This document shows, in pieces, positions 44,298 through 54,463 of a stretch of DNA of 54,688 nt; within the stretch, counting starts at the first letter, position 1; each line of letters starts with the position of its first letter. The stretch comes from Atkinsonella hypoxylon (Eukaryota; Ascomycota; Sordariomycetes; Hypocreales; Clavicipitaceae), in the NCBI GenBank assembly GCA_000729835.1, contig JFHB01000202.1, positions 1 through 54,688 on the forward strand, given 5' to 3'. The notes below the pieces were generated by a model that searched no databases, was not told the origin of the DNA, and worked only from the letters and a program-made list of their open reading frames with translations. A program made the position numbers and the translations under genes.

Positions 44298-45423
44298 ATT
44301 TTTTCTATTTCAAAAAGGAGCTCAGTAATTTTGGATGTTTCAAAAGTGGCCGGTTTTGAGTAGATGTGTTTCTCCTCCGAACCATCTCCATTACGTTCAT
44401 ACCTCTCCCACCACTTCGTATTTAAGGAAGTTTTGCACTTGATGCACTTGGAACTCAAGCAGTCGAGATGGTCAGGTTCATTAGTCAGTTGTCAAGCTCG
44501 TTGGGCATCACTGCTGTGGACGCCTACGTGGTTGTGGTGAGTTGCACCTGTGATATGTCTATCCAAAATGCGTACTTTTCCACGTTCCTATGCCACACAT
44601 ACGTCGCATAGAAGGTGTCACCTAAACGAATACCACGTGTCATGAATCAGAGCTGATCGCATCAAATGATTGGTATCATGATCTCAATTTTGTTTCTTTT
44701 TCCTTGGGTTGCGCTAGATCAGTCTACGAAGTGTCTGTTTCTGGGCCGGTACGAAGCTTTCTGCAAACTACATTTCACTTATTACAATATATTTTAAACG
44801 TAGGATAAATCAGGCCATGGAGCTTGCCGGCAATGGATGAGCTTTGTAGACGTATTATTGTAGTAATGAAAACCCCTGGATAAAACACTCAACTAGCAGT
44901 CCAAAAATAGAGCAAAAAGATCGGAGAGAATGAACAACGCAGATTACAGACCATCAGGTCTAGAATTGAACAAAAAGCCGTAGGTTTTCCTGCATTCTTA
45001 CGCCTACTATTACGTACGGTTGTTCTTGATGGGTGTGAACATCATTCGGTGTCATCGCTTCTGTGCCGTAACGGAGAGTCTCAAGTATTTCACCTCGAAT
45101 TATAACTTTTATGGGCTTCTTTTGCTGGAAGTTGCACGTTACTCATCCTGACAACGTTACGCTTCGCTTCACTTAGTACGGTAAATGAATATCTTCGGCA
45201 TGGAATGCCGGCGAGAAATTATCTCTTGATAGCTGGAAACCACCTTTCAGGCCTTCAGAATATGCAGTATCATCACAAACATGATGGCGAGTTCCACAGA
45301 GTGTTCTTACTTTATTGCTGTACTATTCGAAATTAAGAGAACGCGCCTTACAGATGTCCAACTCGGCTTCCCACATAAGCAGCAGCGCCGTCCACGCTTC
45401 TACGTCTAAAGCTTGGTGATGAT
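44298..45423. other. Intergenic region, about 1.1 kb
   Basis: Upstream of the membrane-protein gene and downstream of the LRAT-like gene (both minus strand). No open frame of note, no tandem repeat and no copy of the inverted-repeat element. A small open frame (44219-44458, minus) contains CIKC but has no other support. Confidence 0.5.
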
Positions 45424-46622
45424 TTACTTCCTCAAGATGCGGAAAAAGAATCTTCTCGTCCTGCTTTGCTCGGCCTTCGGCCCCTTAATACATAGGTCTG
45501 TACTCTCATCGTCACCATCCATCTCCATGTCTCTGTTTGCATTATCATTCTGTGTTTCTTCTTTTGCATCAAGCTGCGTGGTATGTCCATGCATGACTTG
45601 GTGAGCAAATGAGACTGTGCCCTCTTGCAGAGACTCGCCATCTTCCGGTTTCGCTTCCAAGCCTTGATTGTCGATGAAGAGATCTTTCACTCTGCCTGGT
45701 CCTATAAGCCTCTCATACACGGCTAAAGTTGTGCCGAATTCTTTCCTTGCTCCAACTTTGATAGCGTCAAGAAGTTGAAGTGCGTAGGTTTGGCAATTAT
45801 TGGTGATGAGATTGTATGCAGGCTGTATCATTCGCATAGTCTGGATCACAGACTCTCCTGCACTGGATTTAGCATTGAGGACGTCGGCGGAGTTTTCTTT
45901 TAATCAAGGCTGGTGTCGCTCACCTGCACGGCGCATTGCATCATCATTGAATCGCGTCTCGCCTACTTTAAATGTCCGCCACTCCTCGCGCTTTATCCTC
46001 TCATTGGTGTAGATGACATCAAAATTCTCATCCTTGTCAAACTCTTAGCTGCAAAACAATTTCAGGTGGCCGAGATCAAGGGCTCTCGATTGCCGGCTTA
46101 CCATCCACAATTGATGGGCATAATCGCCCACAACAATAGCCCAGTGCTGCGTAGGGTCTGGGTACTTGTTAATCTTATCTGTGATCATCTTCCCCAGGCC
46201 TGTCTGTTCAGCAAACCATTTGCCAGCAAGACCACCGACCGGATGCCATCCAACCTCAACGGGCCGAGGCTCTCCGTCAAGAATTGGTTCGGTTTCGGGA
46301 ACGGCGTTGGGCTGGTGACCCAGGCCGACAGCATGCTTCAGAGCAAGTTCGCCCTTGGTCATGTTCTTTTTCCTGCATGATACATCAAGTTAGGACATGC
46401 GCACAGCGAACGATATTCCGAAATGAAATGAAAGGCTAGCGACATCGACTCATATGCAGCAAGGCATCGGTTGGGCCAGACGGTGTCTTATTAATTCGAA
46501 ACAAGGGCATGGATAATGAATGATGGGTTTACCTACAGAAAATCTCCCACTTTGGCGCTCAGTTTTTCCTGTCTACTCTGCTCGGAGTCATGTCCGTCAT
46601 TCACATCTTTGACAGATGCCAT
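45424..46622 (-). CDS. Putative permuted papain-fold (LRAT/PPPDE-like) protein
   Basis: Four exons: 46622-46537, 46372-46102, 46032-45924 and 45857-45424; 299 residues, with all junctions in phase. The core has a His in TQHWAIVVGDYAHQLW (His105) followed 72 residues later by a Cys in NLITNNCQTYALQLLD (Cys177). The order, His in H-W-A-I-x-V-G-D and Cys in N-C-(E/Q), is that of circularly permuted papain-like enzymes such as LRAT/HRASLS acyltransferases and PPPDE deSUMOylases. Similar proteins of unknown function are common in ascomycetes. The C-terminal 80 residues are acidic and then basic, with low complexity. No transmembrane segment or signal peptide is seen. The enzymatic activity (thiol acyltransferase, peptidase or none) is an open question. 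Intron 2 uses an AAG acceptor. Divergent from DBP3, with 541 bp between the two start codons. Confidence 0.75.
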
Positions 46623-47163
46623 GGCGGAACGCACGCGTAGAGACCTTGAAGGCTGATAATGCCGTATGGCGACCAAATTGCCATACTTGGGGAGATATTA
46701 CAAGATGCAGATCAGACAGGACTCCTGGTCTAGTGCCAGTGGCGCAGGCTATCACTGAAACAGGGATGCGGATCGCACACAAGAGCACACAAGAGCACAC
46801 AAGATGGATATCTAGCTGCCTTCTGCCTTCGCACCTTTTCTGTTTTAACGACCTACTACAGACGGATTCACGCCATGACCGATCCTACAATCTGCTGCCC
46901 TTCTAGCGATTCGTCATGCAACTTGACCACCCCGTGGAGTACTCCGTCCAGACTGGAGTTCTTCAAGTATGAAAAGAATCCAATCGCGGGACATGTGCAT
47001 GGTTTGAACCCACCGAGTGGGGCTAAAGAGTGCGCTTATCGATAAAGAATTGAATTTTCCAGCCTACCACCCGCCTGCCTCTTCGACTGCTTTTGTAGGG
47101 TCGCAAGAAAGCCAGCAATTCTTTGGTTCCTTTCCCTCGGCACCTCCCTCTCAATAAGACAAA
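46623..47163. other. Shared divergent promoter, LRAT-like / DBP3
   Basis: 541 bp between the two start codons. Contains three 10-bp GCACACAAGA units (about 46775-46804) and otherwise nothing recognisable. Confidence 0.5.
46775..46804. repeat. GCACACAAGA 10-mer, three copies
   Basis: Three exact tandem 10-bp units inside the divergent promoter region. Confidence 0.85.
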
Positions 47164-49083
47164 ATGGCGGCCACAAAGCACACCCTTGCCGAAGACGAAT
47201 CAATTCGGCCGAGTAAGAAAAAGAAGATTCACAATGATGCGGCTACTTCACAAAACGCCCAGCTGAAGAAGGACAAAAAAGACAAGGAGAAGGACAAGAA
47301 GCGCAAGCTTGAGAAAGAGCAAGGCGAGTCCAAACCAGAGGTTGCTGATAGTGAAACGAAGACGAAGAGAAAGGCTCAGAAAAAGGCTGAGAAGAAGGCT
47401 AAGAAGAAAGAAAGGAAATTGAGAGAAGCTGCTGCTGGAGAAACAGAAGCCAACGTCAAGGAAGATGTGGCGGAGAAAAATAAGAAATCTAAGAAGGACA
47501 AGCAGGACAGGAAGAAGGATAAAGCCCCAGTCGCCGATAATACAGATTCGACCGCTCTTCCATCTCTCACTTACATCCAGACCATTAGCTTGTCCAACGT
47601 ACCGCAAGCTGACATAGACGACTTCATGTCATCAAATCACATTACTATTACCGATCCCAAAGGCGAGACCTCGTCCCTGCGACCCATTACCGACTTTCAT
47701 CATCTTCCTGCTACCAATTTGTTGGAGAAGAGCCCTTCGCCATTTGCCAGTTTTAAAGCCCCGACGCCCATCCAGGCTGCTTCATGGCCGTCCACTCTTT
47801 CCGGCAGAGATGTTGTTGGCGTTGCTGAGACTGGTTCCGGCAAGACCATGGCTTTTGCATTACCCTGTGTGGAGGCGGTGTCTGTTGTTGTTAGTCAGAA
47901 GGGCACCAAGGCTGTGGTTGTGTCTCCCACTCGAGAACTGGCAATGCAGACACATACTCAAATTGCTTCGCTGGCCGCATTGGCCAAATTGAAGTGTGTC
48001 TGTTTGTTCGGTGGCTCGTCTAAAGACGAACAGCGAGCGCTCCTCAATCGCGGTGCTGACATAATTGTTGCAACTCCAGGTCGTCTGAAGGATTTCATGT
48101 CTGATGGCACTGTGGACTTGAGTGGTTGTCGGTTTGCTGTTCTAGACGAAGCAGACCGCATGCTCGACAAAGGTTTTGAGGATGACATTAAAGAGATCCT
48201 TGGCGCCTGTCCCCCTCGGGAGCAGCGTCAGACCTTGATGTTCACTGCCACTTGGCCGCAATCTGTGCAAGCCTTGGCCTCCACCTTCATGATTAGCCCG
48301 GTCAAAATTACCATCAGTTCGGGAGGGAAGGAAGCGGATGGCTCTGTTGAGCTGCAAGCCAATTCTCGTATCAGTCAGACGGTTGAGATTGTTGATCCTA
48401 AGGACAAGGAATTTCGACTTTTACAAATTCTCAAACAGCACCAACAGGGCAAGCAAAAGAACGAGCGTATCTTGGTATTCTGTCTTTACAAGAAGGAAGC
48501 CACGCGTATCGAAAATTTCTTGAGCCGGAAGGGAATTTGCGTGGGCGGCATTCACGGAGACTTGAAGCAGGAACAGCGAACTCGCAGCTTAGAGGCCTTC
48601 AAGTCGGGAAAGACACCAGTGCTCGTGGCCACTGATGTCGCTGCCCGAGGATTGGATATTCCTGAGGTGAAGCTTGTCATCAATGTTACCGTGAGTTGCC
48701 AACATGAACATGTTGATTGGTTAATATTCCTTCCCTAACATTCCCTACAGTTCCCCTTGACCATCGAGGATTACGTCCACCGAATTGGTCGTACTGGTCG
48801 TGCAGGCAACACTGGCAAGGCCCATACCCTTTTCACCATTCAAGATAAAGCTCATTCAGGCTCGTAAGTCTTTTCATCTTCTGTACTTACAAAATTCGAT
48901 CTGCACTGACTAATTTATTACCGCTATAGCCTGGTCAACATTCTGAAGGGAGCCAACCAACCCATTCCTGACGAACTCCTCAAATTTGGCACGACCGTCA
49001 AGAAGAAGACGCACGACATGTACGGATCTTTTTTCAAAGATGTTGACATGACACAAAAACCAACGAAGATCACATTTGACTAA
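47164..49083 (+). CDS. DBP3: DEAD-box ATP-dependent RNA helicase DBP3
   Basis: Three exons: 47164-48690, 48751-48863 and 48930-49083; 597 residues. Residues 1-120 are extremely Lys/Glu-rich, as in nucleolar Dbp3 proteins. The helicase core shows a Q motif region (FKAPTPIQAASWP), motif I AETGSGKT at 221-228, PTRELA, TPGR, DEAD at 328-331, TAT in LMFTATWP, then ILVFCLYKKEA, VATDVAARGLDIP and HRIGRTGRAG. The short C-terminus YGSFFKDVDMTQKPTKITFD is the Dbp3-type ending and separates it from Dbp2. The known role is 60S ribosomal subunit biogenesis, acting in early pre-rRNA processing in the nucleolus. Both introns lie after the DEAD core near the 3' end. Convergent with RFT1, with 96 bp between the stop codons. 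Confidence 0.94.
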
Positions 49084-49179
49084 GATATATTCAACAAATT
49101 CCTGATGGAATCTAGTCTATGTTACGACTTCATGATTTACATTTTGTACATGTTTTAGTTGATGTATCGCATTGCTCCA

Positions 49180-50976
49180 TCACTTCTGGGTAGGGTTTCG
49201 ACAAAGTATAGAATGTATGCATTCGGATAAAAATCGTCGTTCAAGCGCAGTTCTAAAATTATTGGTCAGCTTATGGTTTCGTAGCATCGAAAGTCTTGAG
49301 AATAAATAGTTACAAGATACATACATTGCCACAACCAATGGAAGAGCATAACCTGCGATTTTTGCAAGCGTTTTAATCGGATCTGAGGTGCCATTTCTGA
49401 TGGCATCGAACTGATGCATGGCGAACAACGTCGACAGTGCCAACACGATGGTGCCAGCTGGAATGAGCGACTTCACAGACAGATCGGCGCCGTTCTTTCG
49501 AAAATAAGCCTGAATAAACGTGAAGCTCCAAACAATACGACAAGACATATTGATGATATTGGCGAAAACCAAGCCCTGCGCTCCCAGGGGGACTAAACGC
49601 ATAAGAATACATGCGGATGCAGCGAATGCAAATGAGAAGGCGCCCATCCAGAAAGATTGTTTGTGTACATCTGCTTCTGAAGCTACTGACGCAACAAATG
49701 ACTCCGTAATGCCGTTCAATGCAAGGAAGGGGATATAAAAGCAATAAACTGCCAAAACACTGCCTGCTCCCTCAAGAGCCCATCGTCGACCCGCCACAAT
49801 AGCTATCAAAGGAGGTGAAGCAAAAGGGCCAAGCGCCACAACCAGCGCAGAGAGAATAAAATACATTCTTGTCAAGTTCTGAAAGCTTTTCATTGCTTCC
49901 TTTACTTCGTCCGATGGCCTTTCGGCTGGGGTTCTAGAAGTAACAGCGGTGACAGGAGATGCCGACAGTAAACTCGAGAAGTAACTGCGACTGCTTTCTT
50001 CGACTGGCTGGAAGAGAAGCCGGGCAAGGAGCCCGCCGTAATTGTTGGCAAGAGCAAAATGACCCTGGATTTCGGCGTTCGAGAAAAGAGAGATGAGAAA
50101 CGTGTCACCTTGCGTGAGCAGGTGTTTGACAATGCTTTGCGCCATCATACTTCCGGCAAGTTTTACGGTTGGCCTGTACAAGTAAGATCCAATAAAATCC
50201 GCGCTTGAAGCCACTGTACAGGGGAAAAGTGAAAACCCTCCAGATGATGCGAGACCGAGCCCAGAGACGAAGTATACAACGAAGGACACTGCGCCGTAGG
50301 TTAATTGTCCCAGTGCGAAGGGCAACAAGCCCAGACTCAGATTTTGTCTAGCCGCCCAGATGGCAGACCCAACAACAACCATGCATCTCAAGAAAGTAGC
50401 AAGTGACTCTGCTGTAGCCCGCGTTCCAAACTCCAGCCTCGTTTGCATGAGCACAAAACATGGCTCGGCGAGAAGCTCGACAATGGAGGCTATGCCATAA
50501 AGGTACAAGGAAGTGGTAAGATACGGCACTTGGTGATCTGCCTTTCCGACATGGGCAAGATACAGCCAGCCTAGACCAATACTCACAAGCAACCCTAAAG
50601 CGACGGCGACGTAGCCCAGGTTGATGATGGCTTGGGCATTGCGCCGCGCTGCGAGCTTGACCTCGACCTTGTCCCTTTTGGAATTGTGCACAAGGCGAGT
50701 ATTTTGTCGCTGGATGGCGACTCGCAAGCTCTCACGGGAGAAGAAAAGGACGGAGAGGTAATAGACTTCGAGCTGTGCAGAGAGGCCCAGAAGTGGTGCT
50801 GTTAGGAACCGAAGAAGCAGTTGATTGGCGATGAAGGTGACGAGGCGGGAAATTAGTTGGAGAAGGATCAACAGCGAGGCACCTTTGATAATAGATGGGG
50901 AGGATTGCTGCTTGTCTGGGGAGTGCGATCTTGCTGGCGAGCACAGTGCATCGCCCGACACCCAAGACTTCCCCAT
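49180..50976 (-). CDS. RFT1: Oligosaccharide translocation protein RFT1 (ER multi-pass)
   Basis: Two exons, 50976-49325 and 49252-49180, giving 574 residues. Without splicing, the 72-nt intron stays open and would add 24 residues. A polar N-terminus precedes GASLLILLQLISRLVTFIANQLLLR, the conserved Rft1 opening. Further family blocks are LGLSAQLEVYYLSVLFFSRESLR and VKHLLTQGDTFLIS, then QGHFALANNYGGLLARLLFQPVEE, VFANIINMSCRI and the terminal ALERRFLSEC. About 12 hydrophobic helices fit the MOP/MATE-like flippase superfamily. Rft1 is needed for Man5GlcNAc2-PP-dolichol-dependent N-glycosylation in the ER; whether it is the flippase itself is debated. The intron is preferred because splicing joins the last transmembrane helix (GYALPLVVAI) directly to TALERRFL, and because it has a GTATGT donor, a GCTGACC branch and a TTTTAG acceptor. 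Confidence 0.92.
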   Translation of the reverse strand: MGKSWVSGDALCSPARSHSPDKQQSSPSIIKGASLLILLQLISRLVTFIANQLLLRFLTAPLLGLSAQLEVYYLSVLFFSRESLRVAIQRQNTRLVHNSKRDKVEVKLAARRNAQAIINLGYVAVALGLLVSIGLGWLYLAHVGKADHQVPYLTTSLYLYGIASIVELLAEPCFVLMQTRLEFGTRATAESLATFLRCMVVVGSAIWAARQNLSLGLLPFALGQLTYGAVSFVVYFVSGLGLASSGGFSLFPCTVASSADFIGSYLYRPTVKLAGSMMAQSIVKHLLTQGDTFLISLFSNAEIQGHFALANNYGGLLARLLFQPVEESSRSYFSSLLSASPVTAVTSRTPAERPSDEVKEAMKSFQNLTRMYFILSALVVALGPFASPPLIAIVAGRRWALEGAGSVLAVYCFYIPFLALNGITESFVASVASEADVHKQSFWMGAFSFAFAASACILMRLVPLGAQGLVFANIINMSCRIVWSFTFIQAYFRKNGADLSVKSLIPAGTIVLALSTLFAMHQFDAIRNGTSDPIKTLAKIAGYALPLVVAMYVSCNYLFSRLSMLRNHKLTNNFRTALERRFLSECIHSILCRNPTQK

Positions 50977-51151
50977 CGTGATGTTAAAACTGGCGTCTGG
51001 TTGACGTTAGATTTGATGCCATGAATTGACAAATGGTGAAGCCTGGCACTACGGACGGATAGAGGCCACCAAATGGCCTGCCAGGACTTCAGAAGCCTGT
51101 GCCTGACGTGAGTGGGGGTTACCCTGCGCACTGTCGAACATGGCGGGGTTC
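50977..51151. promoter_or_regulatory. RFT1 proximal upstream region
   Basis: Only 175 bp separates the RFT1 start codon from the inserted inverted-repeat element, so the proximal promoter is probably short or partly supplied by the element. No specific site was recognised. Confidence 0.35.
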
Positions 51152-51501
51152 CAGTAAATCTCAGGTCCAGCGTATGTGTAGATTGGTCCAGAGTGGAGCC
51201 AAAAAGGGTGTATTTTTTGCAGGCAGTGAAGCTTTTAGTATATACCTAGCATATACCTAGTATATACAGAATGCACAGTGTATTAGTGCGAATTAACATT
51301 TTTATATTTAGTGGTATATGCACTAATATCTAGTGGTATAGTGCTATAGAAATGCACTCTAGATCTCTTGCTTAGAAATTAATACTGTATGCTCAGTATA
51401 TGCTGAGCATATGCTAAGCATATGCCATTCTGCCTAAATCTACACCCGCTCTGGCTCCACTCTGGACCAATCTACACATACGCTGGACCTGAGATTTACT
51501 G
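51152..51501 (-). mobile_element. Non-autonomous inverted-repeat element (MITE-like), copy 2
   Basis: 350 bp, bounded by CAGTAAATCTCAGGTCCAG and its inverse, in reverse orientation relative to copies 1 and 3. The TIR version here has GCGTATGTGTAGATTGGTCCAGAGTGGAGCC, matching copy 3 better than copy 1 (GACCATGTGTGCATTGG). The interior shares GCAAGAGATCTAGAGT and TAAATATAAAAATGTTAATTCG with the others. It lies just upstream of RFT1. The right flank TACACCCG is the inverse of the GGGTGTA seen on the matching side of copies 1 and 3, so the true border may lie a few bases further out. Confidence 0.8.
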
Positions 51502-52048
51502 TACACCCGAAAATGGCCAAGTTGTCGCTCGCCAAATTATTTCTCCTCGAAAATAATCATGAAAGAAATTCACTACACGGCCATTTGCTTTCTATGATCA
51601 TGAGGTAGCTAGGAAGGGGTAGGGATTAACTAGACTTATAAAAACCAGGCCTAAGTTTATGAACTGTGGCTCTGGTCATAGTTCATAAATACATCCGGAG
51701 CATTCACTTAAATCTTCTCCCGTTTGATTGACAACCCCCTCCGCCGCAACAGATTAGGGTCTGGTTTGTATTCCCTGCGCCTCAGCCGTGTCATCTTTGT
51801 TGTATCGTACATGCTGTCTATTGTCAAATCAACGCCGCCAACTCAGAAATGAATATTGACCGCCCGCTCGAAAGCGCCTGAACCATGGATATGATACAGT
51901 AAAGCCAGAACCTGATACTAGTGCAGGATATGCCTTGTATATCCTCGAGACTTTTGGTAATAAAACAGTATGTGTCAGAAACCTATCCAGAACGCCGCGG
52001 TATGAATGTAAACGATGTGAAAAGAACCCACGTTCTCTCAGGAGCGCG
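51502..52048. other. Intergenic region between the copy 2 element and the GH76 gene 3' end
   Basis: About 550 bp with no open frame of note, no tandem repeat and no recognised site. Confidence 0.5.
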
Positions 52049-53692
52049 TTAATAATCCAACGCACTCATCCAGACAAACATGCCAACAGCACTGCTAAGC
52101 AACAAAACTGTTGCTAAGCCAGCGCCCACCTTGTCAGCCATCGTAATCGGTTTCAGAGGTTGTTCCCCATTGTCTTTACCGCCAGCATTTGGGTTTCCTT
52201 TTGAAGTTCCGCCTGTGCTGTTCGTGACTGGCGGAGGTGCCCCGTCGATGAGAAGACTTGAAACTGCAGCTAGTACATTCATTGCTTCACCCGCGCCTGT
52301 TGTTTTGTCAACAGCAGGATCCACGAATTTGCCGAGGCTCCAGTAAAAGCCACACTGGCGACCGGTTTGCCCTCCAGTGCATTGCTTCACCGCTGCCTGC
52401 GCCGATTTTTGCAAGACTGGAAGAATTTTGTCTCTAGTATGAGGAGCAATTTGAGTGACGACAGAAAGCCAACGATGAACATAGCCCTTAAAGGACAACA
52501 TGTCTGGTGTGCACGTGCCCTTCCCGCCCGTGCCTTCACAAGCAACCTCGTAGGCGATGTCATTAGGAAAGAAATTATTCAAGGTGTATGAAAGTAGGCC
52601 GTCTAAGATAGTTTTCCACTTTTGACCACCATCAGTCTGCGTTCAAGCCATGTTAGCCAGTTATGAAAAATGGATTTAAGGTATGGTCAGCCCGTCCGTG
52701 GTCCAACGTACGTAGTTATACATAAATGCGGCTCCTTGAGTCAGGACGCCAGCGTTGTAGGAGAATGTGACTTTGTTGATATCGGTGCAGTTCTTGGCCA
52801 CGTGCGCGCCGTCGTATGCCGCAAAGGATTGGTGGTCGATGTAATTGACATCCCACATCCAATCCCAGGCCTTTTCAGCACGTTTCGCATAAGTGTCATT
52901 CTTGGTGTATCGGGCGAGTCGAGCTCCCATGTTGAAGAAAATTCCGTTTGCGATAGCTAAGCACCACTTAGTTCAGACTCTCTGGAAATCCCTACAAGGG
53001 TTGAACATACTATTCTTGTATCCATATCCCTGATTGGAAAAGGGAATTTGCCATCGCAATCCTCCACCGCAGGTCTGGTCATAACGACTTGGGTCGGCTT
53101 GGGTATTCCACACGGCTTGGGCAAGCGCGAGCCACTGAGGCTGATTTGCTGGCGGATCAGGGAATTTATTTTCCGCGGCTAACATAGCCGACATGCCCCA
53201 AAATCCTTGATCATCGTTTCCAAGAGACATGGTATGATTGCTGGGCATGTAGTTTTTATTTTCTCCAACCTGGTGCAGCATTCCTTCCATGACGACTTTG
53301 TTGTAGCTTGAGTCTCCCGTATACTTCCAGTAGTCCATGTAAGTGCCCATCATAGCGCCACCTTCCCACCAATAATATGGTCCTTTTCCGTCAGCAGGAG
53401 GGCCTGGTAATATTCCCGGAATCTCTCCAGACTGATTTCCCTTATAGTGCAGCATCAAGTCGTACGCCAATGTTCGTGAGGATTCGCGGATAGCAGCTAG
53501 GATTAGGTTAGCTTCAAATGTAATATGGATGGTCGCTTTCGGCTGATTTGAGCAAGTCGGCACTCTCATAGCACGCCGTCGATCGATATTCTTACCTGGC
53601 GTATCAATCTTGTAATACTGCGCATCGACTTCTCCCAATAATAATCCTCCCATTACGGCAAGTCCAGCCTGCGACAATAGTGATGGAATCAT
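52049..53692 (-). CDS. GPI-anchored GH76 alpha-1,6-mannanase-like protein (Dfg5/Dcw1 family)
   Basis: Four exons: 53692-53596, 53496-53011, 52956-52712 and 52636-52049; 471 residues. Residues 1-24 form a signal peptide (MIPSLLSQAGLAVMGGLLLG). The catalytic Asp pair of GH76 is Asp127-Asp128 in SLGNDDQGFWGMS. Other family blocks are GPYYWWEGGAMMGTYMDYW, YDQTCGGGLRWQI, ANGIFFNMGARLARYT, SYNAGVLTQGAAFMY, and FKGYVHRWLS. A Ser/Thr/Gly-rich stretch (NSTGGTSKGNPNAGG) precedes a hydrophobic C-terminus (ATVLLLSSAVGMFVW) ending in LDY, as for GPI attachment. Dfg5/Dcw1 proteins are thought to transfer GPI-linked mannoproteins onto the cell-wall glucan. DFG5 and DCW1 orthology cannot be separated here. 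The ATG at 53692 was chosen for the signal peptide; an upstream in-frame ATG at 53761 would bury it. The gene is flanked by inverted copies of the repeat element. Confidence 0.92.
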
Positions 53693-54463
53693 GGCTGCGA
53701 AGGGCCAAGACGGCCCGACTGAACGAGTAAAATGCTGACGTGATGTGTACCACTTAATCATCGGCGACTCAACCAAGGTCACGTAAAAGACAAAAACGAG
53801 ATATGCTTTGTTTCGAATATTCTGGCAAAGATATAGGCGGTTGGGCTTCAGATTGTTGGTACGGGTAACAACGATATACCAATGGGAATAGCAAAAGCGA
53901 GTGACATGAAGAGAGAAAATAAACGGCAAAAGTACGTCTTTTTGATATGAAATCTGTCGGGCAAGAAAGTCTAGTTTAATACAACAAGGGAAGCGCAGAG
54001 TCATTAGCATGACGGCGGGAAAGGCATCCGCCAGGAGCGATCATGTTGATGTATTTACAGGTCAAGTCGTTAGATTGGCATGAGGGCCAAGCCTTGCGAC
54101 AAGAATGGCACGGTCTGAAAGCTGGTCAGGGAAAGTGCGGATGACCAGAGTTGGCTCCTGCATTCACCGTCGAGAGCTGTGCTGTGGCTGCTCTGTGTTT
54201 GCACTGCCATGGCTAGGAGTAACGATAGAGGCGCTCTGCTTCGACCAAACCTCCACATGGCGGCATATGTAGGCTCTTGGCAAATGGGATACCGACCACG
54301 ACGCGGACGTGACTGAAGGGAAGGGAAAGCTGTCGTGCCAAGACTTTGGCCACTATGGGGGGCTGTGCATGAGCAGCACGAGAGCACGAGAGAGGTTGAA
54401 GAGACCAGGGAGAGAAATGCAAAAAAAAAAGGTCCGGTGCAAAGGGCGACCGAGCGGGGTGTA
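53693..54463. other. GH76 upstream region
   Basis: About 770 bp with no gene supported. A short A10 run lies at 54421-54430, next to the copy 3 element. Confidence 0.5.

Noticed and set aside
44219..44458. Alternative N-terminal frame overlapping the start of the multi-pass membrane gene
   Set aside because: It ends after 79 codons without a transmembrane pattern; the frame starting at 44297 gives the conserved YGLGIR opening and continuous helices.
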